Positions 1-8,348 of a DNA stretch of 64,000 bases are shown in pieces. The first letter of the stretch is position 1, and each line of letters starts with the position of its first letter. A program made the position numbers and the translations under genes. A model generated the notes under the pieces. That model did no database searches, had not been told where the DNA came from, and saw nothing but the letters and a program-made list of their open reading frames with translations. This DNA is from Saprospiraceae bacterium (GTDB taxonomy: Bacteria > Bacteroidota > Bacteroidia > Chitinophagales > Saprospiraceae): positions 132,732-196,731 of the forward strand of contig JAHDGJ010000006.1 in the NCBI GenBank assembly GCA_020627705.1. The letters are read 5' to 3'.

Positions 1-105
1 AATACCACTTTAGAATTTTCTGACGGACTAAATGGCAAAGGATTTTACTTCAACAATCCTAATGCGGCAAGAACATGCGGATGTGGAGAAAGTTTTGCTG
101 TCTAA
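1..105 (+). CDS. A-type Fe-S cluster carrier (HesB/IscA family), 3' end only
   Basis: The last 34 codons of a gene that starts before the window; the stop is TAA at 103-105. The visible tail ends in [11 protein letters not shown]. The CGCGxSF signature at residues 26-32 of the fragment holds the two C-terminal cysteines that A-type carriers (IscA, SufA, ErpA) use with an upstream cysteine to hold an Fe-S cluster. The FxNPNAxRTC stretch before it is also typical. The family delivers clusters to apoproteins in the cytoplasm. Which subtype this is cannot be told from the tail. A bidirectional terminator follows at 127-160. Confidence 0.9.
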   Translation, partial: NTTLEFSDGLNGKGFYFNNPNAARTCGCGESFAV

Positions 106-126
106 GCGAAGAATCGAATTCAAATA

Positions 127-160
127 AAAAAGGGGATCAAATTTTTGATCCCCTTTTTTA
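127..160 (+). terminator. Bidirectional rho-independent terminator
   Basis: The arms GGGGATCAAA and TTTGATCCCC pair perfectly around a 2-nt loop. An A-run precedes the hairpin and a T-run follows it, so it can stop the Fe-S carrier transcript (+) and the leftward transcript of the convergent gene ending at 187. Confidence 0.85.
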
Positions 161-186
161 TTTTTTGTTTTGATTGAAAAGAATAT

Positions 187-627
187 CTAAAACAATATCC
201 CTGCGCTTATAACCAAAGGAGTCCCTTCGGTTATGATTAATTTGGGTTCTGCATATATCCGATATGAATCAATAACAAAATCAAACATAGCTCCGACATT
301 AAGTCCCAAATCCGTGTCGCCATTTCCCATGAAGCTTGCTCTTAAAATATTGATACCGGCCATTGGTCTAAAATTGAAGTTGTCACTGATTGTTAAGAGC
401 TTATAGTGCGCATCCAAATCAATTCCAAAATCAACTACATCATCTAGATAAAAGGTAAACGTACCTCCAAAATCCAATGATTCGTTGTAGTTATACATGG
501 CTTTACCTTGAAAACCGAAATAATCAAAATCCAGTATTTGGATTCCAGCGCCAAAATTTAGTTTTTTCTGAGCGCTCAAACCTAGCCCTAAAGCACAAAA
601 GCACAGAAGAAATAAAAATCGTTTCAT
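187..627 (-). CDS. Small secreted protein, outer-membrane beta-barrel-like
   Basis: 146 residues. A signal peptide (about 1-19, MKRFLFLLCFCALGLGLSAQ) is followed by short alternating hydrophobic/polar beta strands rich in Gly, Phe and Tyr, such as MYNYNESLDFGGTFTFYL, ending in ISAGILF with a terminal Phe as in many outer-membrane barrels. I recognise no named family. The length would allow an eight-strand barrel. It lies 36 bp downstream of the head-GIN gene on the same strand, so the two may be cotranscribed. Function unknown. Confidence 0.7.
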   Translation of the reverse strand: MKRFLFLLCFCALGLGLSAQKKLNFGAGIQILDFDYFGFQGKAMYNYNESLDFGGTFTFYLDDVVDFGIDLDAHYKLLTISDNFNFRPMAGINILRASFMGNGDTDLGLNVGAMFDFVIDSYRIYAEPKLIITEGTPLVISAGILF

Positions 628-663
628 AGTAGTAAGTATTAGTTAGAATAAATTTATCAAAAT

Positions 664-1347
664 CTATTTAGAAACAATCTTTCCGCCAGAATATTTAGAA
701 GCCTCTAGATCTTTCTTTTTTGGATTTCCATAATATTCTACCTTGGCGCCAGAGGAAGCTTCAGCATTTATGGATGATGTACAGTAGACAACAGCCTTGG
801 CTCCTGAGGAAGCATCAACTCTCGAATCTTCGGATCTAAGATTTTTACCATTATACTTTGCTCCGGAGGATACATCTATACGCTGTTGTTTGGCTTCTCC
901 TTCAACGGTTATTCGAGCTCCAGAAGAAACATCTATTCTTAATTTTTCTGCCTCAACTTCGACATCGCAACTTGCTCCAGAGGAAGCTTCAATTTTTAAA
1001 TCTTTGCTTGATAAAGTTTGCATAGAAGAAAGCGAAGAGCCTGATGAAACATCAATGTCTTCAATATTACCCGAATAGTAAACAAGTACTTTGGCTTTGG
1101 CCTTAGAATATTTCCATCCTGATTTTTGAGTTTTTACTTTTAAGGTGTTTCCTGATACTTTTACTTCAACATCATCAATATCTCCTTTAAGCATTTCGAC
1201 TTCAGCATAATCACTATCAGAAGAAATAAGCTTCACTTGATGACCTCCTGACACACTGATGGCGTAAAATTTATCAAGCTCTATGTTTTGAGCGTATGTA
1301 AAACAAAGAGTAAAAAGCAATAGGAAAGTGGTGGTAATTGGTTTCAT
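664..1347 (-). CDS. Head-GIN domain (DUF2807) secreted protein
   Basis: 227 residues with a signal peptide (1-19). The rest is the DUF2807 'head GIN' type: a beta-helix-like domain in which short strands alternate with a recurring (V/A)SSGA(S/K/R) turn. At least six copies are visible between about residues 100 and 205 (DVSSGSS, EASSGAS, DVSSGAR, DVSSGAK, DASSGAK, EASSGAK). The family is common in Bacteroidota and is annotated as a putative autotransporter adhesin, but its role is not established. Length is normal. It heads a likely two-gene leftward unit with the beta-barrel-like protein. Confidence 0.85.
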   Translation of the reverse strand: MKPITTTFLLLFTLCFTYAQNIELDKFYAISVSGGHQVKLISSDSDYAEVEMLKGDIDDVEVKVSGNTLKVKTQKSGWKYSKAKAKVLVYYSGNIEDIDVSSGSSLSSMQTLSSKDLKIEASSGASCDVEVEAEKLRIDVSSGARITVEGEAKQQRIDVSSGAKYNGKNLRSEDSRVDASSGAKAVVYCTSSINAEASSGAKVEYYGNPKKKDLEASKYSGGKIVSK

Positions 1348-1485
1348 TTTTAATATTTTTTGTTACGAAAGATAAAATAAATAAAATACCGAGATCTAAT
1401 TAATTCGTTGGAAGACTACAACTATTATATCAACGATTCTATATATTAGATGATATCTATGTATACCAATTAGAATAAATAAAAT

Positions 1486-2334
1486 ATGAAGCTGTTAAAG
1501 GTATTATTGTTGATATTTCTAAGCTATACTCTGTTCAGTCAAGAAGCCCCTAGAATTCAACTTGAAAATGAACTAAAATCCATAAAAAAGGATTTAGAGG
1601 CTCAAACAAATGCCAAATTTGAAATGGGACCGTTGTTTATATTCAATGAACCATATAAAGCCACCTTTACCCAAGCAAAAGACTACAGTTATGGTATTCC
1701 ACCCAATAGAAGAACGGCCAATTTCTTGGAAGGAGAATCCATATTGGTGATCGGAGCACAGGCTATTGGGAAGGTGAGAAAATTCAAAAAAATCGATTCA
1801 GAGGAAATATTTGAAACCAAGGCATTTGGGAAGCCTGGCTTCGAAATAAAAGATACTGAGCGCTACAAACTTCAGATGCAGGCAATTAAAAAATCTGATT
1901 GGCAGAAAGCTCAGGAAATTGCATCTGTTTTGAATTGTGGTGCATTAGGTTCCATGGGTAGATCTGATATTGAAAAACATCATATTCAAATTGGAGACAC
2001 GCAAGTGTTCTTTCAAATAAGACAGGAAGACGACAAGATATTGCTCTACTTAGACCTTAGAGTTTATGGTGGTACTGATTTTAAAAACATGGGTGCAGCA
2101 CAAGCAAATACATCACTACTAACATTAACCCTTAGTGATGATACTAAGCTGGTATTACCTTGTGAATCTGATGACGAGCGATTTGCAATATTTGACCTAA
2201 CAGATCATGTTCAAAAAATATCCATGGGGATCAATCTTTTTGAAATCGAATTATCCAATAAGAATTTAAAGAAACAATTGACTGGAACGAATAAATATGC
2301 CATTGGATTAAAGGTATCTTGCTTTTTGAAATAA
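1486..2334 (+). CDS. Secreted protein of unknown function
   Basis: 282 residues, ATG start, signal peptide at about 1-18 (MKLLKVLLLIFLSYTLFSQ). The mature part is mixed alpha/beta and Lys-rich, with a predicted coil near 27-42 and an Asp/Leu-rich strand region (KILLYLDLRVYG) around 185-196. No family recognised. The next gene starts 13 bp downstream on the same strand and also encodes an exported protein, so the pair is probably cotranscribed. The gap upstream to the divergent head-GIN gene (1348-1485) must hold both promoters, but I see no convincing TAnnTTTG box there. Confidence 0.65.
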   Translation: MKLLKVLLLIFLSYTLFSQEAPRIQLENELKSIKKDLEAQTNAKFEMGPLFIFNEPYKATFTQAKDYSYGIPPNRRTANFLEGESILVIGAQAIGKVRKFKKIDSEEIFETKAFGKPGFEIKDTERYKLQMQAIKKSDWQKAQEIASVLNCGALGSMGRSDIEKHHIQIGDTQVFFQIRQEDDKILLYLDLRVYGGTDFKNMGAAQANTSLLTLTLSDDTKLVLPCESDDERFAIFDLTDHVQKISMGINLFEIELSNKNLKKQLTGTNKYAIGLKVSCFLK

Positions 2335-2347
2335 TAGAAGCTTTCGA

Positions 2348-2770
2348 ATGAGGAATCAAGGTATTACTTATTTGTTGGCCATAATGGCAACGGTTTTTAT
2401 TCTGAGTTGTACTTGTCAAAATGTGGATTGTGCTCCAGATCAAGCGGTTGTTGTTTTCCAATTTGTTTTTGAAGGAGAAGATATAATATTCGGAACCAAT
2501 GCGGTTTTGAAACCTTCTGATATTACAATTACTAATGAATCGGGCACTCATTTTTCGTTTTTGGATTCAGATAATTCGCTGCGTGTTGCACTTAATTCTG
2601 AAGAAGAATATGAGGTAAAAATTCCTTCCTTTGACCCATTGGTCTTATCTGGAATTACTCGTCAGTTGGACATTGAGGAGTGTTGCCATGTTTATCAATT
2701 CTTTGAATTCTTTCAAAATGATCAACTTATTTGCTCAGGGGACTGTACACAAATACGGATCGAATTGTAA
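2348..2770 (+). CDS. Putative lipoprotein, unknown
   Basis: 140 residues. The N-terminus has a hydrophobic stretch ending in the lipobox FILSC at about residues 18-22, so this is probably an anchored lipoprotein. Several further cysteines (CTCQNVDC near the N-terminus, ECC and CSGDC near the end) suggest disulfides in the periplasm. No family recognised. It follows the previous secreted protein by 13 bp. Confidence 0.65.
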   Translation: MRNQGITYLLAIMATVFILSCTCQNVDCAPDQAVVVFQFVFEGEDIIFGTNAVLKPSDITITNESGTHFSFLDSDNSLRVALNSEEEYEVKIPSFDPLVLSGITRQLDIEECCHVYQFFEFFQNDQLICSGDCTQIRIEL

Positions 2771-2838
2771 AACCAAAAACGCAGTGTAGGATTTAATGGA
2801 AGGACTTGTAGGATTTTGAGCTTTCTTCAATAATGAAG

Positions 2839-4035
2839 CTAATGCTTGATAAAGGCATGAGACTCATAACCTGCTTTGGTTCGAATAAGTAATACATAAA
2901 AGCCCGCAAACAAATTTTCTATATCCAGACGTACATGTTGGCTTGGGATAGACGGATTGATCTGCTTTACCTTTTGCCCATTTACATCATAAATAATAAG
3001 GGCATCAATATTTTCTGATCTTTCAATAAATACTTCCTGATGGGTTATTAGTGGATCAATTTTAAAGTCCCTTGGTTTTTCATTGAGAGAAGTAGAACTT
3101 AATTCTAATGGCACGTCGGTTAAGTCAGAATAAGTAAAATAGGTAAAGCCTTGCAAATTGATATTATTGAGCCATCCAGATGACCCATTGAGCCAGTTTT
3201 CTCGAAAGATATTTTCTGCTGCGATCATCGAATTGTTTTCTAGCCATTGTTGCATGAATTCGGGCTCTGAAGAGAAAATCATGGAAATATTTAAGTCTGC
3301 AGAGCTGTTGGCAAAAGCTATAAGCCTATCTTCAGAATAATTGAATGCGCTATTTGGATTGCTAACATAAGCACTTATTCTTACACGGTCCACGTACAAG
3401 CTTATGGAATCTGATTGACTTTCGCCAGGCCACCCAACATATGCTTCCGTGGTTATTGGATGTGAAGTATCACTTGCTAAGGTCTCCATGGTTCGCAGAG
3501 TAGAAAGATAAAATTGAAAGGCACCTTCTTCTGAACAAGGAAGGCCATTTGGACTCAAATAGGTATTGCAATAATAACCCCCTGATCCAGTTGAGAGGTT
3601 ATCCCAAAATTCGAACTCTAAGTTATAGATGTCAAATTTTTCTAAGGATTCATTCCTGCTATTATTATAGACATCAACTACATTGGTAAAAAACTCTCCA
3701 TTTTCTGCAGTTGCCCCAACAGCCAAAATACCATAGGATGTTTTTGCTTTATAGATAAAATCCGATAATATAGTATTGGTGGTCGGATTGGTTAAGTCAT
3801 GGTTTGCATGCACGATATGCAACCCATAAAGTAATAAAGCTTCTATGTTATGTGATTGTGCATAGCCTAGTAATCTAGATTCTTCTAAATCATCGCCTAA
3901 TATGTTTTCAAAATTATCAACATACATGGTTCTGTTGGCCTTTAAGCACGAAGCGCTTGAAACACATATCAAAAAAGTAAAGAGCAGTATCCTCTGCGTT
4001 TGCTTAAAATAGAAAAGTCCTTTCTGTTGCTTCAA
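2839..4035 (-). CDS. T9SS type A sorting-domain protein
   Basis: 398 residues. The last ~70 residues form a type A C-terminal sorting domain: IDALIIYDVNGQKVKQI, then LDIENLFAGFYVLLIRT and a short basic tail AFIKH. That marks export through the outer membrane by type IX secretion. The N-terminal signal peptide (RILLFTFLICVSSASC) is only included if translation starts at TTG 4035 or ATT 4038; the first in-frame ATG lies after it. The middle 250 residues (LLLYGLHIVHAN, YNLEFEFWD) hint at an alpha/beta-barrel hydrolase of unclear specificity; I cannot name a family. Cargo function unknown. Confidence 0.75.
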   Translation of the reverse strand: MKQQKGLFYFKQTQRILLFTFLICVSSASCLKANRTMYVDNFENILGDDLEESRLLGYAQSHNIEALLLYGLHIVHANHDLTNPTTNTILSDFIYKAKTSYGILAVGATAENGEFFTNVVDVYNNSRNESLEKFDIYNLEFEFWDNLSTGSGGYYCNTYLSPNGLPCSEEGAFQFYLSTLRTMETLASDTSHPITTEAYVGWPGESQSDSISLYVDRVRISAYVSNPNSAFNYSEDRLIAFANSSADLNISMIFSSEPEFMQQWLENNSMIAAENIFRENWLNGSSGWLNNINLQGFTYFTYSDLTDVPLELSSTSLNEKPRDFKIDPLITHQEVFIERSENIDALIIYDVNGQKVKQINPSIPSQHVRLDIENLFAGFYVLLIRTKAGYESHAFIKH

Positions 4036-4109
4036 AATAGTAAGCGTATATGGTTTGAAGAAAAAAGACTATTAAGAAACAAAACTGTATGGGTTACACA
4101 GGAAGTCAT

Positions 4110-4979
4110 TTACCTTCCAATACCCATGTCACGGTATTTTTTAATCGCTTCTTTTATTCGTTCTTTTCGATTGCCTGGATCTGGGTGTGTACTTTGGAAT
4201 TCTGGAACTCTAGATCCTCCAGAAGCTTCTGCTAAAATATCCATTACGGTTATGAGCTCTTCTGGATCATAACCGGCTTCCATCATTAACCTTACTCCCC
4301 ATTCGTCCGATTCTAATTCTTGCTCTCGACCATACTTCATGCTTTGATAATTGCCAATGACACTTGCAATTTGTCCTGCACTATAATCACCGCCCGCACC
4401 GATCATAACGCTTTGCACTAAACCTTGTATGAATCCACTTCGAGCCATTCTTTCGGCACCATGTCGTTCGATGACGTGTCCTAACTCGTGGCCCATGACA
4501 CCTGCCAGTTGATCTTCTGTATTTAATCTGCTAAAAAGAGCTGCAGTGATAAAGGTTTGCCCCCCAGGCAAGGCAAAAGCGTTTACCGCTTTGTCATCTC
4601 GCAAGAGATAGAAATTATAAGGATATTGTGATTTTCTAGCAGTGGGAGTATTGGCAAGTTTTTCCCCTACGCTTTTCAACAATTGCTGTGCTCTTTCGTC
4701 TGGATGGTAACCACCATGTTGCTGCGCCATTTTGGGGGCACTTTGCAAGCCAAGGGCGATTTCTTCATCCATGGTCCATTGTACTCTTTGTGTCTCACCA
4801 GTGACAGGATTCACCTGTGTGTTGGTAAAATACTTAAAGGCTTGGAATCCAGCCATACCCAAACCGATGATTAAAAACAATTTGAATCTTCCCGTACCGG
4901 CACCTCTTCCTCTTCTGCTATATGGGTCTCCTGTTCCTCCGTAATATCTTCCTTGTGGGGCTTGTCTTCGTCCAAACAT
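4110..4979 (-). CDS. M48-family zinc metalloprotease
   Basis: 289 residues. One N-terminal membrane segment (about 33-50) follows a Gly/Arg/Tyr-rich cytoplasmic head, and the catalytic domain follows it. The zinc motif HELGH sits at 164-168 and the third ligand is E221 in ELESD (221-225), the M48 arrangement seen in LoiP, BepA and Oma1-like proteases. ALPGGQTFITAALF (136-149) before the motif is also family-typical. It probably degrades damaged envelope proteins at the periplasmic face of the inner membrane. The STHPDPGNRKERI motif at 263-275 is the usual M48 C-terminal HPxxxxR signature. It seems to be transcribed alone. Confidence 0.92.
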   Translation of the reverse strand: MFGRRQAPQGRYYGGTGDPYSRRGRGAGTGRFKLFLIIGLGMAGFQAFKYFTNTQVNPVTGETQRVQWTMDEEIALGLQSAPKMAQQHGGYHPDERAQQLLKSVGEKLANTPTARKSQYPYNFYLLRDDKAVNAFALPGGQTFITAALFSRLNTEDQLAGVMGHELGHVIERHGAERMARSGFIQGLVQSVMIGAGGDYSAGQIASVIGNYQSMKYGREQELESDEWGVRLMMEAGYDPEELITVMDILAEASGGSRVPEFQSTHPDPGNRKERIKEAIKKYRDMGIGR

Positions 4980-5028
4980 CTTTTGTTATTTATATGTTGA
5001 TTAACTCGCTAATTGATGATAAAGTTTC

Positions 5029-5292
5029 CTAAAGTATATGCCGAATAAACAAAAATAGCATGTAGGCAAAGGCCAGCCTTATACTGTAGTCGATATCAGG
5101 AATTACCTTTATCAGATAGCAGACCAGTAAGACCGGAATACTTGCAATGGCAATAAGGGTAAGGGGTAATCCAATAACTTGAGTAAGCGTGGTTAGCACA
5201 CCGTCCACGGTACAAGCAGGATTAATATAATACGCCATACCCATCATAAGTACGACGAGAACCCAACTGCTCCATTCTGTTCGAAAATCCAT
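5029..5292 (-). CDS. Small membrane protein, unknown
   Basis: 87 residues with two to three hydrophobic segments (about 9-25, 35-62 and 68-86) and few charged residues. No family recognised. It lies 49 bp upstream of the M48 protease on the same strand, so cotranscription is possible. The hydrophobic pattern and in-frame ATG support a real gene. Confidence 0.55.
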   Translation of the reverse strand: MDFRTEWSSWVLVVLMMGMAYYINPACTVDGVLTTLTQVIGLPLTLIAIASIPVLLVCYLIKVIPDIDYSIRLAFAYMLFLFIRHIL

Positions 5293-5347
5293 CTGTTTTG
5301 TTTTGATGTCTACTAAATTAACTAATAGACATCAATGATGGCAAATT

Positions 5348-6781
5348 TTAATCCGAGGTTCTAATGGTTGTTTTTTCTTGAATCCAACAAGGTACTGTGA
5401 AAGCCTGTCCGGTTTTTAGGCTTCTTAAGAAAATGTCCTCTTTCTTTGGCATATACTTTTTGTACTGACCAATAAGTTGGTTGGCTTCTGCCGCTACATT
5501 AGGATCAATTTTTTTAGCGTATTTCCATTTGTCAATGGCAGGCCAAGTAACCACTTGGCTGTCCCATCCAGTTCCAGGACCACATAATGGACCACTAGAA
5601 GCATATAATTTACCAATAAGCATATATGGGTCGCCCCAATTAGGCTTTAATTGAGCTGCTTCTAAGGCGTATTTTCTCGATTTAGGGAAGTTCTTTAAAT
5701 CGCGATAGTAAATCTTGGCAATGAGCAATTTGTATTTTGCTTGTTTCTCATTATCTAGGCCTTTTAGGCATTCTTCAAACATAGAAATCGCCTCTTTGTA
5801 GTTTCCTTCGTTATAGAGCGTATTTCCTTGAGAGCAAGGCCCAGGAGGTGGTGGGGGAGTGTAACAATTTTCATTGTACATCCTTTTGAGTTCCATCAAT
5901 TTTTCACCTTCTTTGTCACATCCGCCTCTTATCATTCTTCTGGAAACAAAAAGAATGTTTTCGCAATCTGTTGGGTTTTGCTGGAATAGAGGGTAGTATT
6001 TGTCGGAGTAATACTGACAATCATAAAATCCATCTACCGCCTCAAATGATTCTAATCGGTCTGGCGCATAGCTGTTTATGATTTCCCAAGTATCACAATT
6101 TTTATTTTGTTCGCAGGAGGAGGTTCCATATTCAATAACCCCTGCTAATTTGGCCGCTACATCTTGTGCTTGTTGTAAAGAAATATTTTGTTTGTGGTAA
6201 TTGTCTACCAAAAGTTTGGTCATGGGATTTACAATGAAATAATCCGCTTTTTTCCCTTTTCCATTTAGTGCTTGACTGAATAAATCGAAAACTTCCATTT
6301 CGCTTGCGGCACCTGGATAGTAGTAGTAATAATCAAATGCTTTTCGACCAGCTATGTAAGGAGCATCACCAAAGCATTCAACACGCTTATCATAAATCAT
6401 CATTACAGTATCGACATATGTTTTTTTGAGTTCAGGATCTTCTGTGGTATTATACAAGTTGTTGTATAATTTAACTCCATGATCAAACTGGTATTTAACT
6501 CGACCGTTGGCAGCAGGAGCCAAACCATAAGCTTTTCTCCATAAAGGCATCGCTTTATCATAGTTTTTAAAATCGTATTGATCTTTATACAGTACGTACG
6601 CTGTTTCTGCTTGATCCTTTTCTGATGGCGTAAGCCGCGCAAATGTAACGCAAGGATTTTCTGGTTCTTGTGGCGTTTCGATTTCAACTACAGGTTCTTC
6701 CACAACCTCTTCCGTGGTTTTTGGAGTGCACGAAACGAAATATAGTGCTGCGATGAGTAAGAATAGACTGCAATTTTTCAT
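5348..6781 (-). CDS. TPR-repeat lipoprotein (paralogue of the next gene)
   Basis: 477 residues from the chosen ATG at 6781. An upstream in-frame start at 6805 would only add residues before a good lipoprotein signal (MKNCSLFLLIAALYFVSC, Cys 18). Helical repeats fill the rest; two canonical TPRs are clear near residues 320-390 (NTLYNEGNYKEAISMFEECL and the following KYALEAAQLKPNWGDPY). A proline run PPPPPGP separates the halves. Cysteines are unusually many. It shares its architecture and its ending (CWIxEK) with the protein at 6917-8326, so the two are tandem paralogues. Probably a periplasmic scaffold; exact role unknown. Confidence 0.8.
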   Translation of the reverse strand: MKNCSLFLLIAALYFVSCTPKTTEEVVEEPVVEIETPQEPENPCVTFARLTPSEKDQAETAYVLYKDQYDFKNYDKAMPLWRKAYGLAPAANGRVKYQFDHGVKLYNNLYNTTEDPELKKTYVDTVMMIYDKRVECFGDAPYIAGRKAFDYYYYYPGAASEMEVFDLFSQALNGKGKKADYFIVNPMTKLLVDNYHKQNISLQQAQDVAAKLAGVIEYGTSSCEQNKNCDTWEIINSYAPDRLESFEAVDGFYDCQYYSDKYYPLFQQNPTDCENILFVSRRMIRGGCDKEGEKLMELKRMYNENCYTPPPPPGPCSQGNTLYNEGNYKEAISMFEECLKGLDNEKQAKYKLLIAKIYYRDLKNFPKSRKYALEAAQLKPNWGDPYMLIGKLYASSGPLCGPGTGWDSQVVTWPAIDKWKYAKKIDPNVAAEANQLIGQYKKYMPKKEDIFLRSLKTGQAFTVPCWIQEKTTIRTSD

Positions 6782-6861
6782 AGATGCGGATTTCAAAAGA
6801 CTCAAATTTAGGGTATTGTATTTTATTAGACGTAAAGGATTGGATAAGTACCTGTTGGATG

Positions 6862-6899
6862 AAAAAAAAAGCCATTTTGACGGATCAAAATGGCTTTTA
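6862..6899 (-). terminator. Rho-independent terminator between the TPR paralogues
   Basis: The arms AAAGCCATTTTG and CAAAATGGCTTT (with a short CGGAT loop) form a 12-bp stem. A nine-A run on the + strand (6862-6870) gives the T-run on the - strand. It lies 18 bp past the end of the upstream leftward gene, so it should separate that transcript from the downstream paralogue. Confidence 0.8.
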
Positions 6900-6916
6900 T
6901 ACTTTGGACAGCAGTT

Positions 6917-8326
6917 TTATTTAAATCGGACTTTTACTTTTTCTCCGATCCAGCATCCGACGGTTTGCATTGATCCCGCTTTGACACTTCTCATATGTCC
7001 TTCTGCCTTGTCTGGTAAAGACCTGCTGTATTTGGATATTTTTTTAGAGGCCTCTGCAGAAAATTCTGCATCACTAGAGGCTTGTCTGTACTTGTCAATA
7101 GCTGCAAGTACCGCCAATCTTTGATTCCAAGAATCACCACAAGAACTCGCTGAAGTAGCGTACATATCTCCAATCATCATCACTGGTTTTCCCCAACCAG
7201 GTCTTAAACTGATTGCTTTTCTTGCTTCTTTTCTTGCCTCGCCATATTTTTTCATTTTTCTAAAAAGTATGGAAGCTATAGAGTTATGGTATCCCGCTTT
7301 TTTAGTTGCATCGCTTTCGCCACCTAATGCTTCTTTATACTTATCAATTGCTTCCTGATAATTTCCAGCTTTGTATGCTTTGTTGGCCAACAGTGCAGGG
7401 TTATTTGCTTCAAACTCAGCTTTTCTTTGTGCATTTACTCCTGATGCCCATGCTTCGTAAGATTTTTTAAGTTCTGCCATCAACGCATCGCTGTCATCAC
7501 ATCCTTGCAACTTTAGTTGGTTGTATAAATCTTTAGCTAATTGAGGACTAGGATCTTCTCTGTAGCCTGGTTCCCATTTTGCTTTAAAATATGCACAATC
7601 AAAGATGTCTCTCTCGATTGCTTTGAATGAAGCGTTTGCATTTTTCAAAGCATCCAAATAATATGAGCCATAGGTTGGATCACTTTGTCCAGCTTCTCCA
7701 ATTTCTTGAATCAGTGCATGTATCTGTCTTGCTTTTTCGGCATCGATCAATTCTTTTTGATATTGATACACAGCGATGGCAGCATAAGGCATTAAAACAG
7801 AATATTCTGATTTTGTACCCCCGTATTTAACAGCTTCGTCCAGTACGGCTAAATTCTCGCTGTACACGCTGTTTAAGGTGTAATACATGTCAAAGCCTTT
7901 TCTTCCTAGGATTTGACCCACTTTATTGTTGATGCACTCTTCTCCAGTTCCACACTTTAAGGATACTCCACCTTCTTTAACACAGGCTGCTGCTTCATCA
8001 TAAAGTTTTACAATTTCTGCTTTGTATTCTTTCTTTTTGGCTTCATCAGTTTCAGATTTTAGAAAATGCTTATAGATTTCGATGCCGTCCATAAAATGGC
8101 TTGTTCTTTTGCCATCCGCAGCGGGAGCAATGGTATAAGCCGTTTTCCATGACTCATAAGCCTGATCAAATTTCTTAGCCTTAAAGGATGTTCTATACAC
8201 TACATGTGCGTTTTCAGCTTCTTCTTTTTGCTCAGAGTTTTCCCAAGATGCGCACTGCGCCATCCCAACTTGGGATAAAAAGAGGGTCATTGGAAGAAGT
8301 GCTAAAAGTTTAAATGTCTTTCTCAT
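6917..8326 (-). CDS. Secreted TPR-repeat protein
   Basis: 469 residues from ATG 8326. The longer frame to 8383 would run into the upstream gene, and only this start gives a clean signal peptide (MRKTFKLLALLPMTLFLSQVGMAQ). Two clear TPRs lie near 325-395 (NKAYKAGNYQEAIDKYKEAL, then YGEARKEARKAISLRPGWGKP). The N-terminal part (YRTSFKAKKFDQAYESWKTA) is a related helical pair. It aligns along its length with the lipoprotein at 5348-6781 but lacks the lipobox, so one paralogue is anchored and one is free. It starts 22 bp after an outer-membrane protein gene. TPR plus outer-membrane protein beside coaX is, as I recall, a recurrent Bacteroidota arrangement. Confidence 0.82.
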   Translation of the reverse strand: MRKTFKLLALLPMTLFLSQVGMAQCASWENSEQKEEAENAHVVYRTSFKAKKFDQAYESWKTAYTIAPAADGKRTSHFMDGIEIYKHFLKSETDEAKKKEYKAEIVKLYDEAAACVKEGGVSLKCGTGEECINNKVGQILGRKGFDMYYTLNSVYSENLAVLDEAVKYGGTKSEYSVLMPYAAIAVYQYQKELIDAEKARQIHALIQEIGEAGQSDPTYGSYYLDALKNANASFKAIERDIFDCAYFKAKWEPGYREDPSPQLAKDLYNQLKLQGCDDSDALMAELKKSYEAWASGVNAQRKAEFEANNPALLANKAYKAGNYQEAIDKYKEALGGESDATKKAGYHNSIASILFRKMKKYGEARKEARKAISLRPGWGKPVMMIGDMYATSASSCGDSWNQRLAVLAAIDKYRQASSDAEFSAEASKKISKYSRSLPDKAEGHMRSVKAGSMQTVGCWIGEKVKVRFK

Positions 8327-8348
8327 AGTCCGGTATTTTCTTTTGGTC

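Noticed and set aside
797..1078. Open frame on the + strand rich in APEE/EETS
   Set aside because: It is the antisense image of the head-GIN SSGA repeats, without its own start context or composition of a real gene.
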